This document shows, piece after piece, positions 1 through 8,320 of a stretch of 64,000 nucleotides of DNA (positions within the stretch are counted from its first letter, which is position 1; the number at the start of each line of letters is the position of its first letter). Made by a program: the position numbers and the translations under genes. The stretch is from Ctena decussata (lineage: Eukaryota > Mollusca > Bivalvia > Lucinida > Lucinidae), in the NCBI GenBank assembly GCA_963989385.1, contig OZ022501.1, positions 87,838,979 to 87,902,978 of the forward strand, read 5' to 3'. Under the pieces are notes generated by a model that worked only from the letters and a program-made list of their open reading frames with translations, was not told where the DNA came from and did no database searches.

Positions 1-284
1 ACAGACGGTGAATTATTATTCAAGGATTCAATGCTAGAGCTGAACTATTTCGATTCGAACACTCAATAACACAGACAAAATATTCTTTTCATTCAAATTC
101 TCCCAACCTACCTGCCAGCGCGTTCATGCTCCCGCCCATGTTCTTAACTGTATCTAAGATAATTTCATGTTTTTATTGCGATTTTAGAAAGAAAAAGAGA
201 CGTTACACCGTCTAACGTCTCAAAACGTCACAAAATTACGTGAGTAATTGCCAGTGACGTCAGCAATAAGACTCACTCGTCCGA
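1..284. other. Host flank left of the Polinton
   Basis: AT-rich sequence with no convincing reading frame or repeat. It joins the sequence that resumes after 18688 once the Polinton and one copy of the duplication are removed. Confidence 0.6.
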
Positions 285-290
285 AACAGT
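285..290. repeat. Target site duplication AACAGT, left copy
   Basis: AACAGT lies directly before the first base of the left inverted repeat. The same six bases follow the last base of the right inverted repeat at 18683-18688. Six-base duplications are the rule for Polinton integrases. Confidence 0.93.
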
Positions 291-558
291 AGTAGTAAAG
301 GGTGCCACTCTGGCCTCATCGTCCGGAGACTAAGTCCACAGCCTGGGGGAGTCTCCGGCCGGGATGAGGCCAGAGATGACACCACTTTAGTAAGCTTGAA
401 AAGGCTAGTTTGAAATAACTTAGTCTTTTTCAGGGTAAAAGTCTATGTTAAATGGCATAGGAGATGGCTTAAGAGGCTATACAGTAATATGCGTCTGCTA
501 TGAGTCTCTTGGCCCTGTATCTCAAGACCTCACTATACCAGAGGCATAACTCTATAGC
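291..558 (+). repeat. Left terminal inverted repeat (268 bp)
   Basis: Reading 291-558 against the reverse complement of 18415-18682 I find no mismatch or gap. The match ends where the left side continues GTCAG and the right side reads TTCC. It begins AGTAGTAAAGGGTGCC. The outer part contains a long interrupted palindrome (308-375). Confidence 0.95.
308..375. repeat. Palindromic hairpin inside the left TIR
   Basis: The arms CTCTGGCCTCATC and GATGAGGCCAGAG are perfectly complementary, and a second inner pair (GGAGACT / AGTCTCC) extends the stem around a central loop of about 20 bases. The same hairpin is present in the right TIR (18598-18665). It lies only 17 bases from the terminus, where protein-primed replication would start. 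Confidence 0.85.
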
Positions 559-707
559 GTCAGTTGATGGTGTGAGTTGCTGTGGCATACTCTTGTTCAT
601 TCTGTTCAATTTCTGAGGCTTTACAGTAATATGCGTCTGCTATGAGTCTCTTTGTCCTGTATCTCAGGGCCTCACTATACCAGAGGCATAACTCTATAGC
701 GTCAGTA
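473..707. repeat. Direct duplication of the inner TIR segment
   Basis: A segment of about 93 bp at 473-565 is repeated at 615-707 with a few substitutions (both begin GAGGCT and end ATAGCGTCAGT). The first copy lies mostly within the TIR; the second is outside it. The right end has only one copy, so the two ends of the element are asymmetric. Confidence 0.85.
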
Positions 708-915
708 CTTGTTCCTTGGGGATTATAAAATCTTGTATCTCAAGATTTTAATGTTCTGGACTGAAATTATTTCTTACTAGCCTTCTAAAGTTTACCTGAA
801 AAAATAACAACGACTGTATTTTTTCAATAACAGAACTTTAATTACCCCGCTAACGAACTAACTGACGATTGACAAAGGATTAGGGTCGTCCCTCTGCCAT
901 CGTTTACAAACATAT
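559..915. other. Left non-coding arm
   Basis: No gene. It holds the second copy of the inner TIR repeat (615-707) and a perfect hairpin with 9-bp arms AAAATCTTG and CAAGATTTT at 727-749. Minus-strand ATTAAA words downstream of the protease gene could serve as poly(A) signals, but no canonical AATAAA was seen on that strand. Confidence 0.6.
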
Positions 916-1506
916 TTACAACATCGTATACATTGGATATTTCTTTGATAAACAATTGGTATATCTTAAGCATTTACAACTTTGAATCCTATGTTCAAAG
1001 AACTGGTCTGGTGGCGTTATTGTCTTTTTCACTGATAAGTATAGTCTTCCATAATTCAAACTGAACCACATTTCAATGTCTCTGTCATTTTGGTATGGAT
1101 CTTCTCCTGTTCCCATCAGGTTCTCGTGAATGGCCGTCTTCAGATCTAGTCCTCTGCTTAGCTGATGTAATATGTAGATACAATACATTCCACACACTTT
1201 ACTCCATGGACTCTGAAGCATCTCTGTATTTTCTATCCACGTCTTGGTATTTCTTTGTATGAATGGTAGAATGTAGTCTTCAAATAGTGGCTGCCCATAT
1301 GAATCGAAGTAAATCGCCTTGTCATCTTTGAAGTATAAGGCCACCCAATGTTCTCCTGGTTGGTCCGAGTCATCTGTATTAATGATGTATGCTTTCACAT
1401 CCAGTGGCTTCTTCTGTGGCAGGAGATCCTTCGAGACTACTTTGGCGTTCAAATGCATAAGTTGAGACGCCTTTGTCAGAAGGGCCGTCAGTTCTAGCGT
1501 ATTCAT
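916..1506 (-). CDS. Adenovirus-type cysteine protease (Polinton PRO)
   Basis: A 196-residue member of the adenain/Ulp1-like C5 protease family, expected to cleave capsid and core precursors during virion maturation. The catalytic set is visible in the family order: His53 in GEHWVAL, Asp68 in YFDSYG, Gln98, and Cys105 in KVCGMYC, with the NAKVVSKDLLP segment typical of the N-terminus of these proteases. The length fits the family (about 200 residues). The ATG at 1506 lies 128 bp inside the end of the upstream gene in another frame; the internal Met17 (ATG at 1458) would reduce the overlap but remove part of the conserved start. It is the last gene of the minus-strand late cluster. Confidence 0.92.
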   Translation of the reverse strand: MNTLELTALLTKASQLMHLNAKVVSKDLLPQKKPLDVKAYIINTDDSDQPGEHWVALYFKDDKAIYFDSYGQPLFEDYILPFIQRNTKTWIENTEMLQSPWSKVCGMYCIYILHQLSRGLDLKTAIHENLMGTGEDPYQNDRDIEMWFSLNYGRLYLSVKKTITPPDQFFEHRIQSCKCLRYTNCLSKKYPMYTML

Positions 1507-2119
1507 CTCTGTTGTAGGAGTCTAAGATTCTCAGTTCCCAGTATTTTTTCCAGTCTTCATTCATTGGAGAGCAGTATTGGTTTTTCTTCAGAAACATCCA
1601 GTTTTTATAGGCTTCCACGGCTTCTTCCGGCGTGAGATGACTCATGCCTCTTGCATCTCCAGTGTCTTTTAAGCCAAATTTTAGGCACAGTTCATGGTTC
1701 CAGTCTTTGATGACATCGTAGATGTTGAGACATTCTAATGCCGGTTCGTGATAGTGTAAGTCTCTTATCCAATCATCTCCGGCTCCTAGACAGAGCATGT
1801 GATTTTTCTGGCTGGGATGATCTATTCTGCAACCTTCACACTCGTGTTGAGCATATTCTCTGACAGCTATTCTCAGGTTCTTTAGCATCGCAAATATCAA
1901 AGCAGTCTTGTCCTTGCCAATAAATGTTTTTGGTGGTGGCACATCAAATTGTTCTAGCAGTTCTCCATTTTTATCACACACAGATCTGATCTTTGGGTGT
2001 AACAGCTGTTCGAGTTCGTCCTCCAAGGAACCAATTTCGTCAGAGTAGGATCCATGTAGTTGTTCGAAGCATTCCACTCTAAACTTCAGTTCTTGTTCTA
2101 CGAAGTATCCTTTATTCAT
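1379..2119 (-). CDS. Conserved Polinton Cys/His protein, unknown function
   Basis: A 246-residue reading frame from an ATG five bases after the capsid gene stop. Near residue 94 it contains CEGC followed by HPSQ and a downstream His/Cys, a small C-x2-C...H...C signature that I associate with uncharacterised Polinton proteins and that could bind zinc. The middle is acidic and Trp-rich. The last 40 or so residues (Ser/Glu-rich) are encoded where the frame overlaps the protease gene, so they may be less constrained. Role not known; its place between the capsid and protease genes suggests a virion or morphogenesis function, which is an inference. Confidence 0.7.
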   Translation of the reverse strand: MNKGYFVEQELKFRVECFEQLHGSYSDEIGSLEDELEQLLHPKIRSVCDKNGELLEQFDVPPPKTFIGKDKTALIFAMLKNLRIAVREYAQHECEGCRIDHPSQKNHMLCLGAGDDWIRDLHYHEPALECLNIYDVIKDWNHELCLKFGLKDTGDARGMSHLTPEEAVEAYKNWMFLKKNQYCSPMNEDWKKYWELRILDSYNRDEYARTDGPSDKGVSTYAFERQSSLEGSPATEEATGCESIHH

Positions 2120-2123
2120 GGTC

Positions 2124-3416
2124 TCAGTAGTCTGTGATGACTTCTCTCAAACCGTTGATTTCTACCAGGTTGTCAAACTCTGCATATACTATGACGTTGA
2201 TGGTCTTGACGAGTGCTTTTGCAAACTGAAGTTCCACTCGCAGGTTACCAGTTTTTATAGGATGTAGATGGCTCTGATCGGCTCCTTGGTCTGGCGTGAA
2301 ATCGTATCCCCAGAAGCAGTATCCACCTTTGTAGTCGTCGTAGTCGATGTTACAATTCTGATTCTGATTTTGACTGCCCAAAGCTTGATACAGAGACATG
2401 TAAGATCTGAGATATTGATCTAACTTAAATTTCGGTTCAAATGGTTTTCCATAAATGCTGTGACCGTCACAACTCACTTCAAGTTTGCTGAGACCGAAAT
2501 GTTGGAAGTTGAAAGGATTTGTGAGTAACGATCCATTGAATGTTGCATTATCTACCATGCCAATGAACAATCGCTTTGGAAGTTGTCCCTGAAACAAGTG
2601 GTCCTCGACTTTTGATCTAAGACCTGTGCCTATGGTAAATGTCTTAACTTCTACACGCCGTATGGGAAATTTCGCATTGTGATGTGCAATAGTTTGATTG
2701 AGATCATTGGCTATGGCTGGCAAAAGTTGAACATTGCGAACCGATAAGACTGCTGCATCGATCTTAACCATAACAGGGTACTCATCCTCAGACATGATAC
2801 AAAATTGAGGAGAAGCTCGATTGAGACGAAGTCTTAATTCTATTCCATTAGGCAAATATTTTTCCTGCATGGCCAAATCTAGATGTAAACGACCTTGAAG
2901 TTCCATAGGTTTACTTAGTTTGAAAGGATTTATGCGGGCTGTTACATTGACATGACCAAAATCTTCAAAGTGACCAGGTTCATCTTCGTACCAAAATTCT
3001 GCAGCTTTAAGTTGATTGTCTTTCACATCAGATCCAAAAGAAAACAAGTTTTCAATGTAAGTCCTGTAGGGATACGTATCCATGTTACTCGTCACCAGTT
3101 TATTGTTAAGATATAGATCAATTCCACTAAACATACTGTGAAAGAAGTTGTTGGTGGGAGCAACTTTTTTATTAGCCTCAAGATCGTCACCATTTGCTCT
3201 CAAAATCCTGAATTTCAAGTACAAATAAGTTTGTGATAAATCAGTGTAATATTCCGTATGGCCTGGTACCACAAATTCGATGGGTGCATGATAACTGTCT
3301 AGTGAAGCTATTGGATGATAATCTATCCACTGAGAATCTTGCATGGTGGTCAGAGTTGGAGGAACAGTTTGCATGTCTAATTCAGACTTGCTACATTCAC
3401 AAGATCCACTTTGCAT
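2124..3416 (-). CDS. Major capsid protein, double jelly-roll
   Basis: About 430 residues from the ATG at 3416, five bases after the stop of the upstream gene; an extended frame to 3443 starts with TTG and is less likely. The N-terminal region with PIEFVVPG, then YLYLKFRI, NNFFHSMFSGIDLYLN and YPYRTYIENLFSFG is the hallmark of the Polinton hexon-like major capsid protein, which forms trimers in an icosahedral shell. The C-terminal half carries the second jelly roll, with LPKRLFIGMV and the IYAEFDN-like terminal strand (VIVYAEFDN). No frame damage is seen. It is flanked by the core-like and Cys/His genes, as expected for a structural block. Confidence 0.92.
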   Translation of the reverse strand: MQSGSCECSKSELDMQTVPPTLTTMQDSQWIDYHPIASLDSYHAPIEFVVPGHTEYYTDLSQTYLYLKFRILRANGDDLEANKKVAPTNNFFHSMFSGIDLYLNNKLVTSNMDTYPYRTYIENLFSFGSDVKDNQLKAAEFWYEDEPGHFEDFGHVNVTARINPFKLSKPMELQGRLHLDLAMQEKYLPNGIELRLRLNRASPQFCIMSEDEYPVMVKIDAAVLSVRNVQLLPAIANDLNQTIAHHNAKFPIRRVEVKTFTIGTGLRSKVEDHLFQGQLPKRLFIGMVDNATFNGSLLTNPFNFQHFGLSKLEVSCDGHSIYGKPFEPKFKLDQYLRSYMSLYQALGSQNQNQNCNIDYDDYKGGYCFWGYDFTPDQGADQSHLHPIKTGNLRVELQFAKALVKTINVIVYAEFDNLVEINGLREVITDY

Positions 3417-3420
3417 CACT

Positions 3421-3900
3421 TTAGTCAAAAATATCGCGATCAAATTTTAGATTTGAATATTTTTTCCTTATGGCTCTGTTTACAGAATTCTTTCTACCTC
3501 TACCTTTTTGCAGTTTGTTGTGAACAGTTCGACGATTTGTCTTAGACTGAGTTTTTCTACGTTTCTGGCTTGATTTTATAGCTCCCGAAGCCAAATGATC
3601 TAAAGCAGATTTTCCCAAAGATTTTAAAGCTGATTTACCTCTACTTTTTAAAACTTGTTTGATATTTTGACCATCCATGATGTCGCGAAGTGCATGAATT
3701 CCTTGATCTTTGGCTACATGTTTGATACTTTGTAAACCTGCTTTTGCAACAGGTTTTAAGATTGGCATGACCGTTCTCAAGGCAGTTTTAAACATGGACC
3801 CTAAACCATAACCGTACTGTCTCGATACACCTCTGTAAACTGGAAAGTTATTTCCACCCGATCCATGTTGACACACTACACCACGAGTTTGGAAATACAT
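3421..3900 (-). CDS. Basic core-like virion protein with amphipathic segment
   Basis: A 159-residue, strongly basic protein. Residues 32-75 form a glycine-led amphipathic stretch (GLGSMFKTALRTVMPILKPV) of the type found in adenovirus pX/pVI-like and adintovirus membrane-active or core proteins. Residues 85-150 are rich in Lys/Arg/Ser/Gln, with short runs such as KRRK suited to DNA binding. I infer a capsid-internal protein that condenses DNA or disrupts membranes; sequence similarity alone does not settle which. The stop at 3421 lies five bases before the major capsid start. Confidence 0.7.
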   Translation of the reverse strand: MYFQTRGVVCQHGSGGNNFPVYRGVSRQYGYGLGSMFKTALRTVMPILKPVAKAGLQSIKHVAKDQGIHALRDIMDGQNIKQVLKSRGKSALKSLGKSALDHLASGAIKSSQKRRKTQSKTNRRTVHNKLQKGRGRKNSVNRAIRKKYSNLKFDRDIFD

Positions 3901-3908
3901 TTTATTGG

Positions 3909-4751
3909 CTAATTATCTTTGAGTCTGAAATGTAACTTGATCAAAGACTTTCCCGTGATAAATGGAATATCTATTCCCGTATCGCCTTTTATACTTATGT
4001 GAACTTGATCTATGAATGATTTTGCCACTGGAACGTAATGCAAGTTGACAAACTCTTGATGAGAATGATGAGAGCGTTTTGAAATCTCAAATGGAACAAC
4101 TCGCAGAATAGGAGCAGTTATGTCACCTACGTAAGTGTAACTGGCAATATCCGAATAAACGTACAGTTGATTATTAGTCGTGTTCAAATCTACTTCGTAT
4201 CTAAAAGCATGTCTTTCGTTTCCGATGGGTCTTTCTGACATTTTTGGATTTATCCCTAATTTCTCCCCAAGTAGTTTTGGGAATAGTAGTCTGACGGTAT
4301 TGGGATCATTGCAAAATATTTTGACACGTTTACTGTTGTTGCCATAACTCATTTCTATCTCAGCATTAGCTTTCTTCAGCATTTCTCCAAAACGTGTATT
4401 GATGATGCCTTGTATTTCCTGTACCAAATGTTGTGGGGAACTGTAATTTCCTTTGGGAATTTTCAACTCGAATTCTGCGCAAGTATTGTCTTCCGAACAA
4501 TCCTCGCTCATATTCTCTACTCCAAGTGACTGAGCTAGTATTCTGTCGTAAAATCTCAAGTAGAAAAAATTGTTTTCATCCGAGATATTCATGACTTGAG
4601 TTGGTGTAATCATTTCTACCAAAGCAACTTCCCACTTTTCTTTTTCGATGTTGATGGGATGATCTAATCTGACAGTAAAAGAACTTTGTGTATTGTCAGG
4701 AAAAGTCGTCATTGAACTGTCACTTAACAATGTCAAATAAAACCCTGTCAT
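3909..4751 (-). CDS. Minor capsid (penton) protein, single jelly-roll
   Basis: A 280-residue protein whose N-terminal motif (FPDNTQSSFTVRL, residues 18-30, then DHPINI and KWEVALVEM) is diagnostic of the Polinton/adintovirus penton-like minor capsid protein that fills fivefold vertices. The C-terminal end (SLIKLHFR) matches the closing beta strands. Length is within the family range and the frame is intact. The ATG at 4751 overlaps the stop of the membrane protein gene by four bases (ATGA), a coupling seen again between the integrase and its upstream gene. Confidence 0.88.
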   Translation of the reverse strand: MTGFYLTLLSDSSMTTFPDNTQSSFTVRLDHPINIEKEKWEVALVEMITPTQVMNISDENNFFYLRFYDRILAQSLGVENMSEDCSEDNTCAEFELKIPKGNYSSPQHLVQEIQGIINTRFGEMLKKANAEIEMSYGNNSKRVKIFCNDPNTVRLLFPKLLGEKLGINPKMSERPIGNERHAFRYEVDLNTTNNQLYVYSDIASYTYVGDITAPILRVVPFEISKRSHHSHQEFVNLHYVPVAKSFIDQVHISIKGDTGIDIPFITGKSLIKLHFRLKDN

Positions 4752-5026
4752 GGTGCTTGTTTGGAAGTTTCTTCAAAACCACTACGTTTTCTGAATTTTA
4801 ACCCTGGGGAAGGCAGAATATAACCGACAGAACTACTCAATAAAATCAACCACAATTCTTTATCGGGACTTTGAAGACTGATTTGAACTAGGGAAGTGAT
4901 GATGATGGCATAAACGATAATGATTTGAGATAAAAATGTCAATCTATTTTTGGGTAATTTGGCTAAACTTTCAGAAGATTGCAAAGAATCCGTGTCCCTT
5001 CTTATGACTGAAGATTTAAAATTCAT
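4748..5026 (-). CDS. Small membrane protein
   Basis: From the ATG at 5026, eleven bases after the integrase stop, this encodes 92 residues; a longer frame up to 5128 overlaps the integrase and is unlikely. It has one clear transmembrane helix (LTFLSQIIIVYAIIITSLVQ) and a second, shorter hydrophobic segment (ELWLILLSSSVGYILPSPG). Small two-helix proteins are common in Polintons at this position. Function unknown; a virion membrane or egress role is only an inference. Confidence 0.72.
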   Translation of the reverse strand: MNFKSSVIRRDTDSLQSSESLAKLPKNRLTFLSQIIIVYAIIITSLVQISLQSPDKELWLILLSSSVGYILPSPGLKFRKRSGFEETSKQAP

Positions 5027-5036
5027 GTTCGTGTTT

Positions 5037-6110
5037 TTATACAAGATCGGATTCCAAAATCCAACTGTCAAATTTGGATGGATAGCCTTTCCAGTGAACT
5101 TTAATTTCTTTGACCCACTTTTTCCCAACTTTTCGTTTACGACGATCTAAGACAGATTCTATTTCGTAAATTTGATCTTTGTCCACACGTTGTAATTCTT
5201 GCGAATAAAAAGTACCTTTTATGAGTTCCCCGTCTAGATCTTCTATTTTATAGGTAACGGGACTCTGACTTTGTATGACACCCCTAACCTTAAACAATTC
5301 TTGCGTCCAGTTTGGTAAATAACCTTTTTCAAAAGTGCGTTTTGTTTTGTTGATGCGCACAAAATCACCCACTCTTAATTCTGGACTTGCAACTTTTTGC
5401 TTTTTGCCGTACAAAATTTGGGATACTTGAACTTCATTTTTGACATCGACAGATGCAGGCGTACGTTTAATGCTGCGATGATAAGCATGATTGTACCCGT
5501 GAACTAATTTTGGAAGTACGTCGACATATTTCAGTGTACGATTATGAGTAAAATATTTCCACATGCGACTTTTCAGAGTTCTTTGAAACCTTTCTACAAT
5601 ACTTGCTTTTGTTTCTGGATTTTCTGTCGTGAAAAAATGAATATTTTTAGATTTCAAGAACTTTTGAAACTCTTTATTTTTGAATTCCGTACCTTTGTCA
5701 GTTTGCAAACTTTTCGGAATGCGTCCATGTTTCAAAACAGATTTAAAAGCTTCCACCAAAGTTTTTCAAGATTTGTCTTTGATCGGTACAACCCAGGCGT
5801 ATTTTGAAAATACGTCTATCAAACAGAGCAAGTAACGATATTTGTCGTTATATTTTGCCATACTAGATACGTCTGCCAAATCTCCCTGCCATTGATAATC
5901 TATTCCTGCCACCACAGTTTTGCGACGCACAAATTTTCTACGTATGGGTTTGTGCAAAGTGTAAGTTTGTTGTTTTCTTAACCAAGTTTTCACATCGTCA
6001 AGTTTGATTTTCTTTGAAATTTTCTTTGCTGCTTTATACAAAGCTTGCAACCCCGTATATCCGACGGGACTTTTAGGATCGTAATAAAGTTTTGATAATA
6101 ATTTATTCAT
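5037..6110 (-). CDS. Retrovirus-type integrase with chromodomain, interrupted by TGA
   Basis: Integrates the element and creates the 6-bp duplication. Both parts are in one frame: 6110-5769 encodes the HTH/zinc-like N-terminus (YDPKSP, TYTLHKP) and the first catalytic Asp (WQGDLADV, Asp77). A TGA at 5768-5766 follows KDKS where family members usually have Gly. After it the frame resumes with the second Asp (LQTDKGTEF), the Glu (SIVERFQRTLK), about 35 residues further, an SH3-like region and a C-terminal chromodomain (VLDRRKRK...VHWKGYPS..DSWI). ATGA overlap with the upstream gene. Apart from the single stop nothing is missing, so this is either a recent nonsense mutation, a sequence error or read-through. 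Confidence 0.93.
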
Positions 6111-6931
6111 TGTTCATCATAAGATAACCATTTTCTGGGTGATTCAAACAGTTCTTCTTTTATAGGTTTGATAGAACTGGGTGTAAACAGTTCGTCTCTG
6201 ATATGTTTTCTAGTGGCAGACAAACTTTGAGATAAGTCTTTCTTGATGTGTTTTCTAACCGATTGTGTAACGGGACTTGTTCTTTTTTTAAGAGTAGGCA
6301 TGCGTCGGTGTTTGGTTTTAGGAGTGACATACTCTTCTTCATCTTCGTGCTGAAGAGGAGTACGATGCATCCATTCCCATCGTTTCTTATTTCCCACAAA
6401 ATCTTGAGGCACGTTCATGTCTCTAAGAGCCTCAGCAAAAGGTTGCCAACCCCTGGGCTCAGTGTCTTTTCTCTGTCTTAAAACATCATTGACTAAATCT
6501 ATGATATTAGACCCTGCAACCGGTTTGCCATACATCTTAACCGTTCCGTCTTCGTCCCAAGATAAGTTAGGATTATTTTCTAACCAAGATATCAATAATT
6601 TAGCTTTCTTTCGCATCGTGGTAGGAACATTATCAAAAATACGTTGATTAATTTTCGATTCAGGCTCTACGGGAAGAGAAAGTTTTGTTTCTGTCAATGC
6701 TTTGCGATGTGCCGTTTTAAATTTATGTAAAATTTGACCAAACAATTGAGATTTTTCTGCCTCTGACAAATCTTCGTTGGCCATGACCGAAGACAAGTCT
6801 CTTTGAAGACTGGCCGTCGCAGAAACATTTGGATCGGGTGGAAGTCTTGGTTTTTGAATTTGTTCTTCTTTCCAGCGTTTCATGTCTTCCCAAAGTTTAA
6901 ATGGTACCACGGCCATTTTACGCCCTTCCAT
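6107..6931 (-). CDS. Conserved Polinton protein with SNI-DLV motif, unknown role
   Basis: From the ATG at 6931 (the longer frame to 6952 starts with TTG) it encodes 274 residues. It contains the block WDEDGTVKMYGKPVAGSNI followed by DLVNDVLRQRK and GWQPFAEAL, which I recognise as a recurrent uncharacterised protein of Polintons and related elements. The N-terminal half is helical and charged (DLSEAEKSQLFGQILHKF). The C-terminal 80 residues are basic with repeated KHI(K/R)(K/D) segments (VRKHIKKDL, TRKHIRDEL) and end in acidic SIKPIKEELFESP. No enzymatic motif was found. Confidence 0.72.
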   Translation of the reverse strand: MEGRKMAVVPFKLWEDMKRWKEEQIQKPRLPPDPNVSATASLQRDLSSVMANEDLSEAEKSQLFGQILHKFKTAHRKALTETKLSLPVEPESKINQRIFDNVPTTMRKKAKLLISWLENNPNLSWDEDGTVKMYGKPVAGSNIIDLVNDVLRQRKDTEPRGWQPFAEALRDMNVPQDFVGNKKRWEWMHRTPLQHEDEEEYVTPKTKHRRMPTLKKRTSPVTQSVRKHIKKDLSQSLSATRKHIRDELFTPSSIKPIKEELFESPRKWLSYDEQ

Positions 6932-6941
6932 TGCAATTTTT

Positions 6942-7313
6942 TTACTGACCAAGAACAGATCCTAAGACTGAACCAAGCAAAGGTTTTAAAAGTAAACCCA
7001 GGAGTGCACCACCTTTCTGATTGAGAATTTTTTTCTTGTTTGCTAGTGCAACACGTTTTGTAGACAATAATCGAATATCATTCTTCCTAGAACGTAATTG
7101 TTCTTTCTGAGCTTTTGTGAGTTTGACATTGCCTTTTATAAGATTTAAACAACATTCCCCTACACAGTCTAATATCTCTTTTGGACAATCATTGACAATT
7201 TTTTGACGAAACCGATATGGAATGTTACAAAGTCCTTCCAGAAAAGGACCATACTTTTTAATCAGTGAACCTCTTTTCTTTTTGATATGTGTTCTTTTCT
7301 TACGTGCAGCCAT
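6942..7313 (-). CDS. Small basic Polinton protein with hydrophobic Gly-Leu tail
   Basis: About 123 residues from the ATG at 7313 (an extended frame to 7325 starts with TTG). A strong TATA box (TATAAAAG on the minus strand, 7361-7368) lies about 50 bp upstream. The body LNLIKGNVKLTKAQKEQL plus LRSRKNDIRLLS, then KKKILNQKGG and a Leu/Gly-rich end (ALLGLLLKPLLGSVLGSVLG) is a widespread Polinton/adintovirus family, often compared with adenovirus core or membrane-active peptides. Probably a virion component that acts on membranes or DNA. It is a paralogue of the N-terminal half of the next gene upstream. Confidence 0.78.
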   Translation of the reverse strand: MAARKKRTHIKKKRGSLIKKYGPFLEGLCNIPYRFRQKIVNDCPKEILDCVGECCLNLIKGNVKLTKAQKEQLRSRKNDIRLLSTKRVALANKKKILNQKGGALLGLLLKPLLGSVLGSVLGQ

Positions 7314-7363
7314 GATAGCAGGCAAGAATTAAACTAGTAAAAGATCATGTTAACCAAGTCCTT

Positions 7364-8290
7364 TTATAGTGAAAGATTACGTTTAGCCAACATCTGTTTC
7401 ATGGCAGCTTCAAATCCATGTTTTCTGGCAGTACGAAGATATTCGTTTGCAGGAGAAGAACTCCTTCGAGGAGAAGCCCTTAGAGGAGAAAATCTAGAAA
7501 TTTCTAGAGCAGGTGATTTTGCAGCAGTGCGTCTTTCACCAATTTTTCTGAGACTAGAGTTGGGAGTAGAAAATTGAGTAGAAAATGGAGAAGGTGTTTT
7601 TGCAGGAGTGAATCTTTCACCTATTTTTCTGATACTTGAACTTGGAGTAGAAAATCGAGTAGAAAATGGACTTGGAGTTCTTAGACTAGAGTTTGGAGTA
7701 GAAGGAGTAAATGGACTTGGAGTTCTTGCAGTTGACGGTCCTGCAACAGGAGATGGAGGTTTTCTAGGTTTCTTAATTCTTACAGTGACAAACTTATCGT
7801 TCACTTTTATTTTTCTCCTTGATTTAGTCTTAGGGGATTTTTTCCTCTGAGTTTTTTTCTTTGGAGATTTTTTCTTGCCAGTTTTTTTCTTAGACTTTTT
7901 AGGACCTTTTCTACCCACTTTCTTTTTCTCAGAAAACCGTCTAAGTATTTTATTACCGTCCCAACGAATGAGAGATCTGATTATCACCCCACCAAAAAAC
8001 CCACCGCCACCAGGTTTTAGAATGATTTCTCGTTTTGTATCTGCATTTACCAAAGGACTTGCTAGTTTTCTAACATCGTCTTTGCGTTTGTCCATGAATT
8101 TTTGAGTTTGTTTTGGTAATTTCATTTTATTTTCAGCTATTTTTCTAGCTGCTAAAGAAAACCATTTGATCATTTCCATCAACCCCGCATTAAGCAAAGT
8201 TTTTCTTTTGTTCGAATCATGCTCTCTACTCAAATTGTAGAGAGCCCTGATCAAGTTTGCCGATGCTTTTTGAGCCATGTCTGGTTTCAT
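7364..8290 (-). CDS. Core-like fusion: pX-like domain plus histone-like basic tail
   Basis: About 308 residues from the ATG at 8290; the frame to 8314 uses GTG. TATAAAA lies at 8322-8329. Residues 1-100 align with the 123-residue neighbour (KMKLPKQTQKFMDKRKDDVRKL vs NVKLTKAQKEQLRSRKNDIRLL in the matching place), including a Gly-rich segment (GGGGFFGG). Then comes a Lys-rich stretch with SPKKK/SPKTK words typical of H1 or adenovirus core proteins, and a Ser/Thr/Pro region with two copies of a TPSPFST..FSTP..S.RKIGER unit. The tail would suit DNA packing and kinase control. Duplication and fusion are visible; the function is inferred. Confidence 0.72.
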   Translation of the reverse strand: MKPDMAQKASANLIRALYNLSREHDSNKRKTLLNAGLMEMIKWFSLAARKIAENKMKLPKQTQKFMDKRKDDVRKLASPLVNADTKREIILKPGGGGFFGGVIIRSLIRWDGNKILRRFSEKKKVGRKGPKKSKKKTGKKKSPKKKTQRKKSPKTKSRRKIKVNDKFVTVRIKKPRKPPSPVAGPSTARTPSPFTPSTPNSSLRTPSPFSTRFSTPSSSIRKIGERFTPAKTPSPFSTQFSTPNSSLRKIGERRTAAKSPALEISRFSPLRASPRRSSSPANEYLRTARKHGFEAAMKQMLAKRNLSL

Positions 8291-8320
8291 TCTGATCCAT
8301 GTAAGACCAAACACACCATT

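Noticed and set aside
3421..3443. Longer start of the major capsid gene (and likewise at 6952, 7325, 8314, 5128 and 15798)
   Set aside because: These extended frames begin with TTG or GTG or overlap the upstream gene; a nearby ATG fits spacing and TATA position better.
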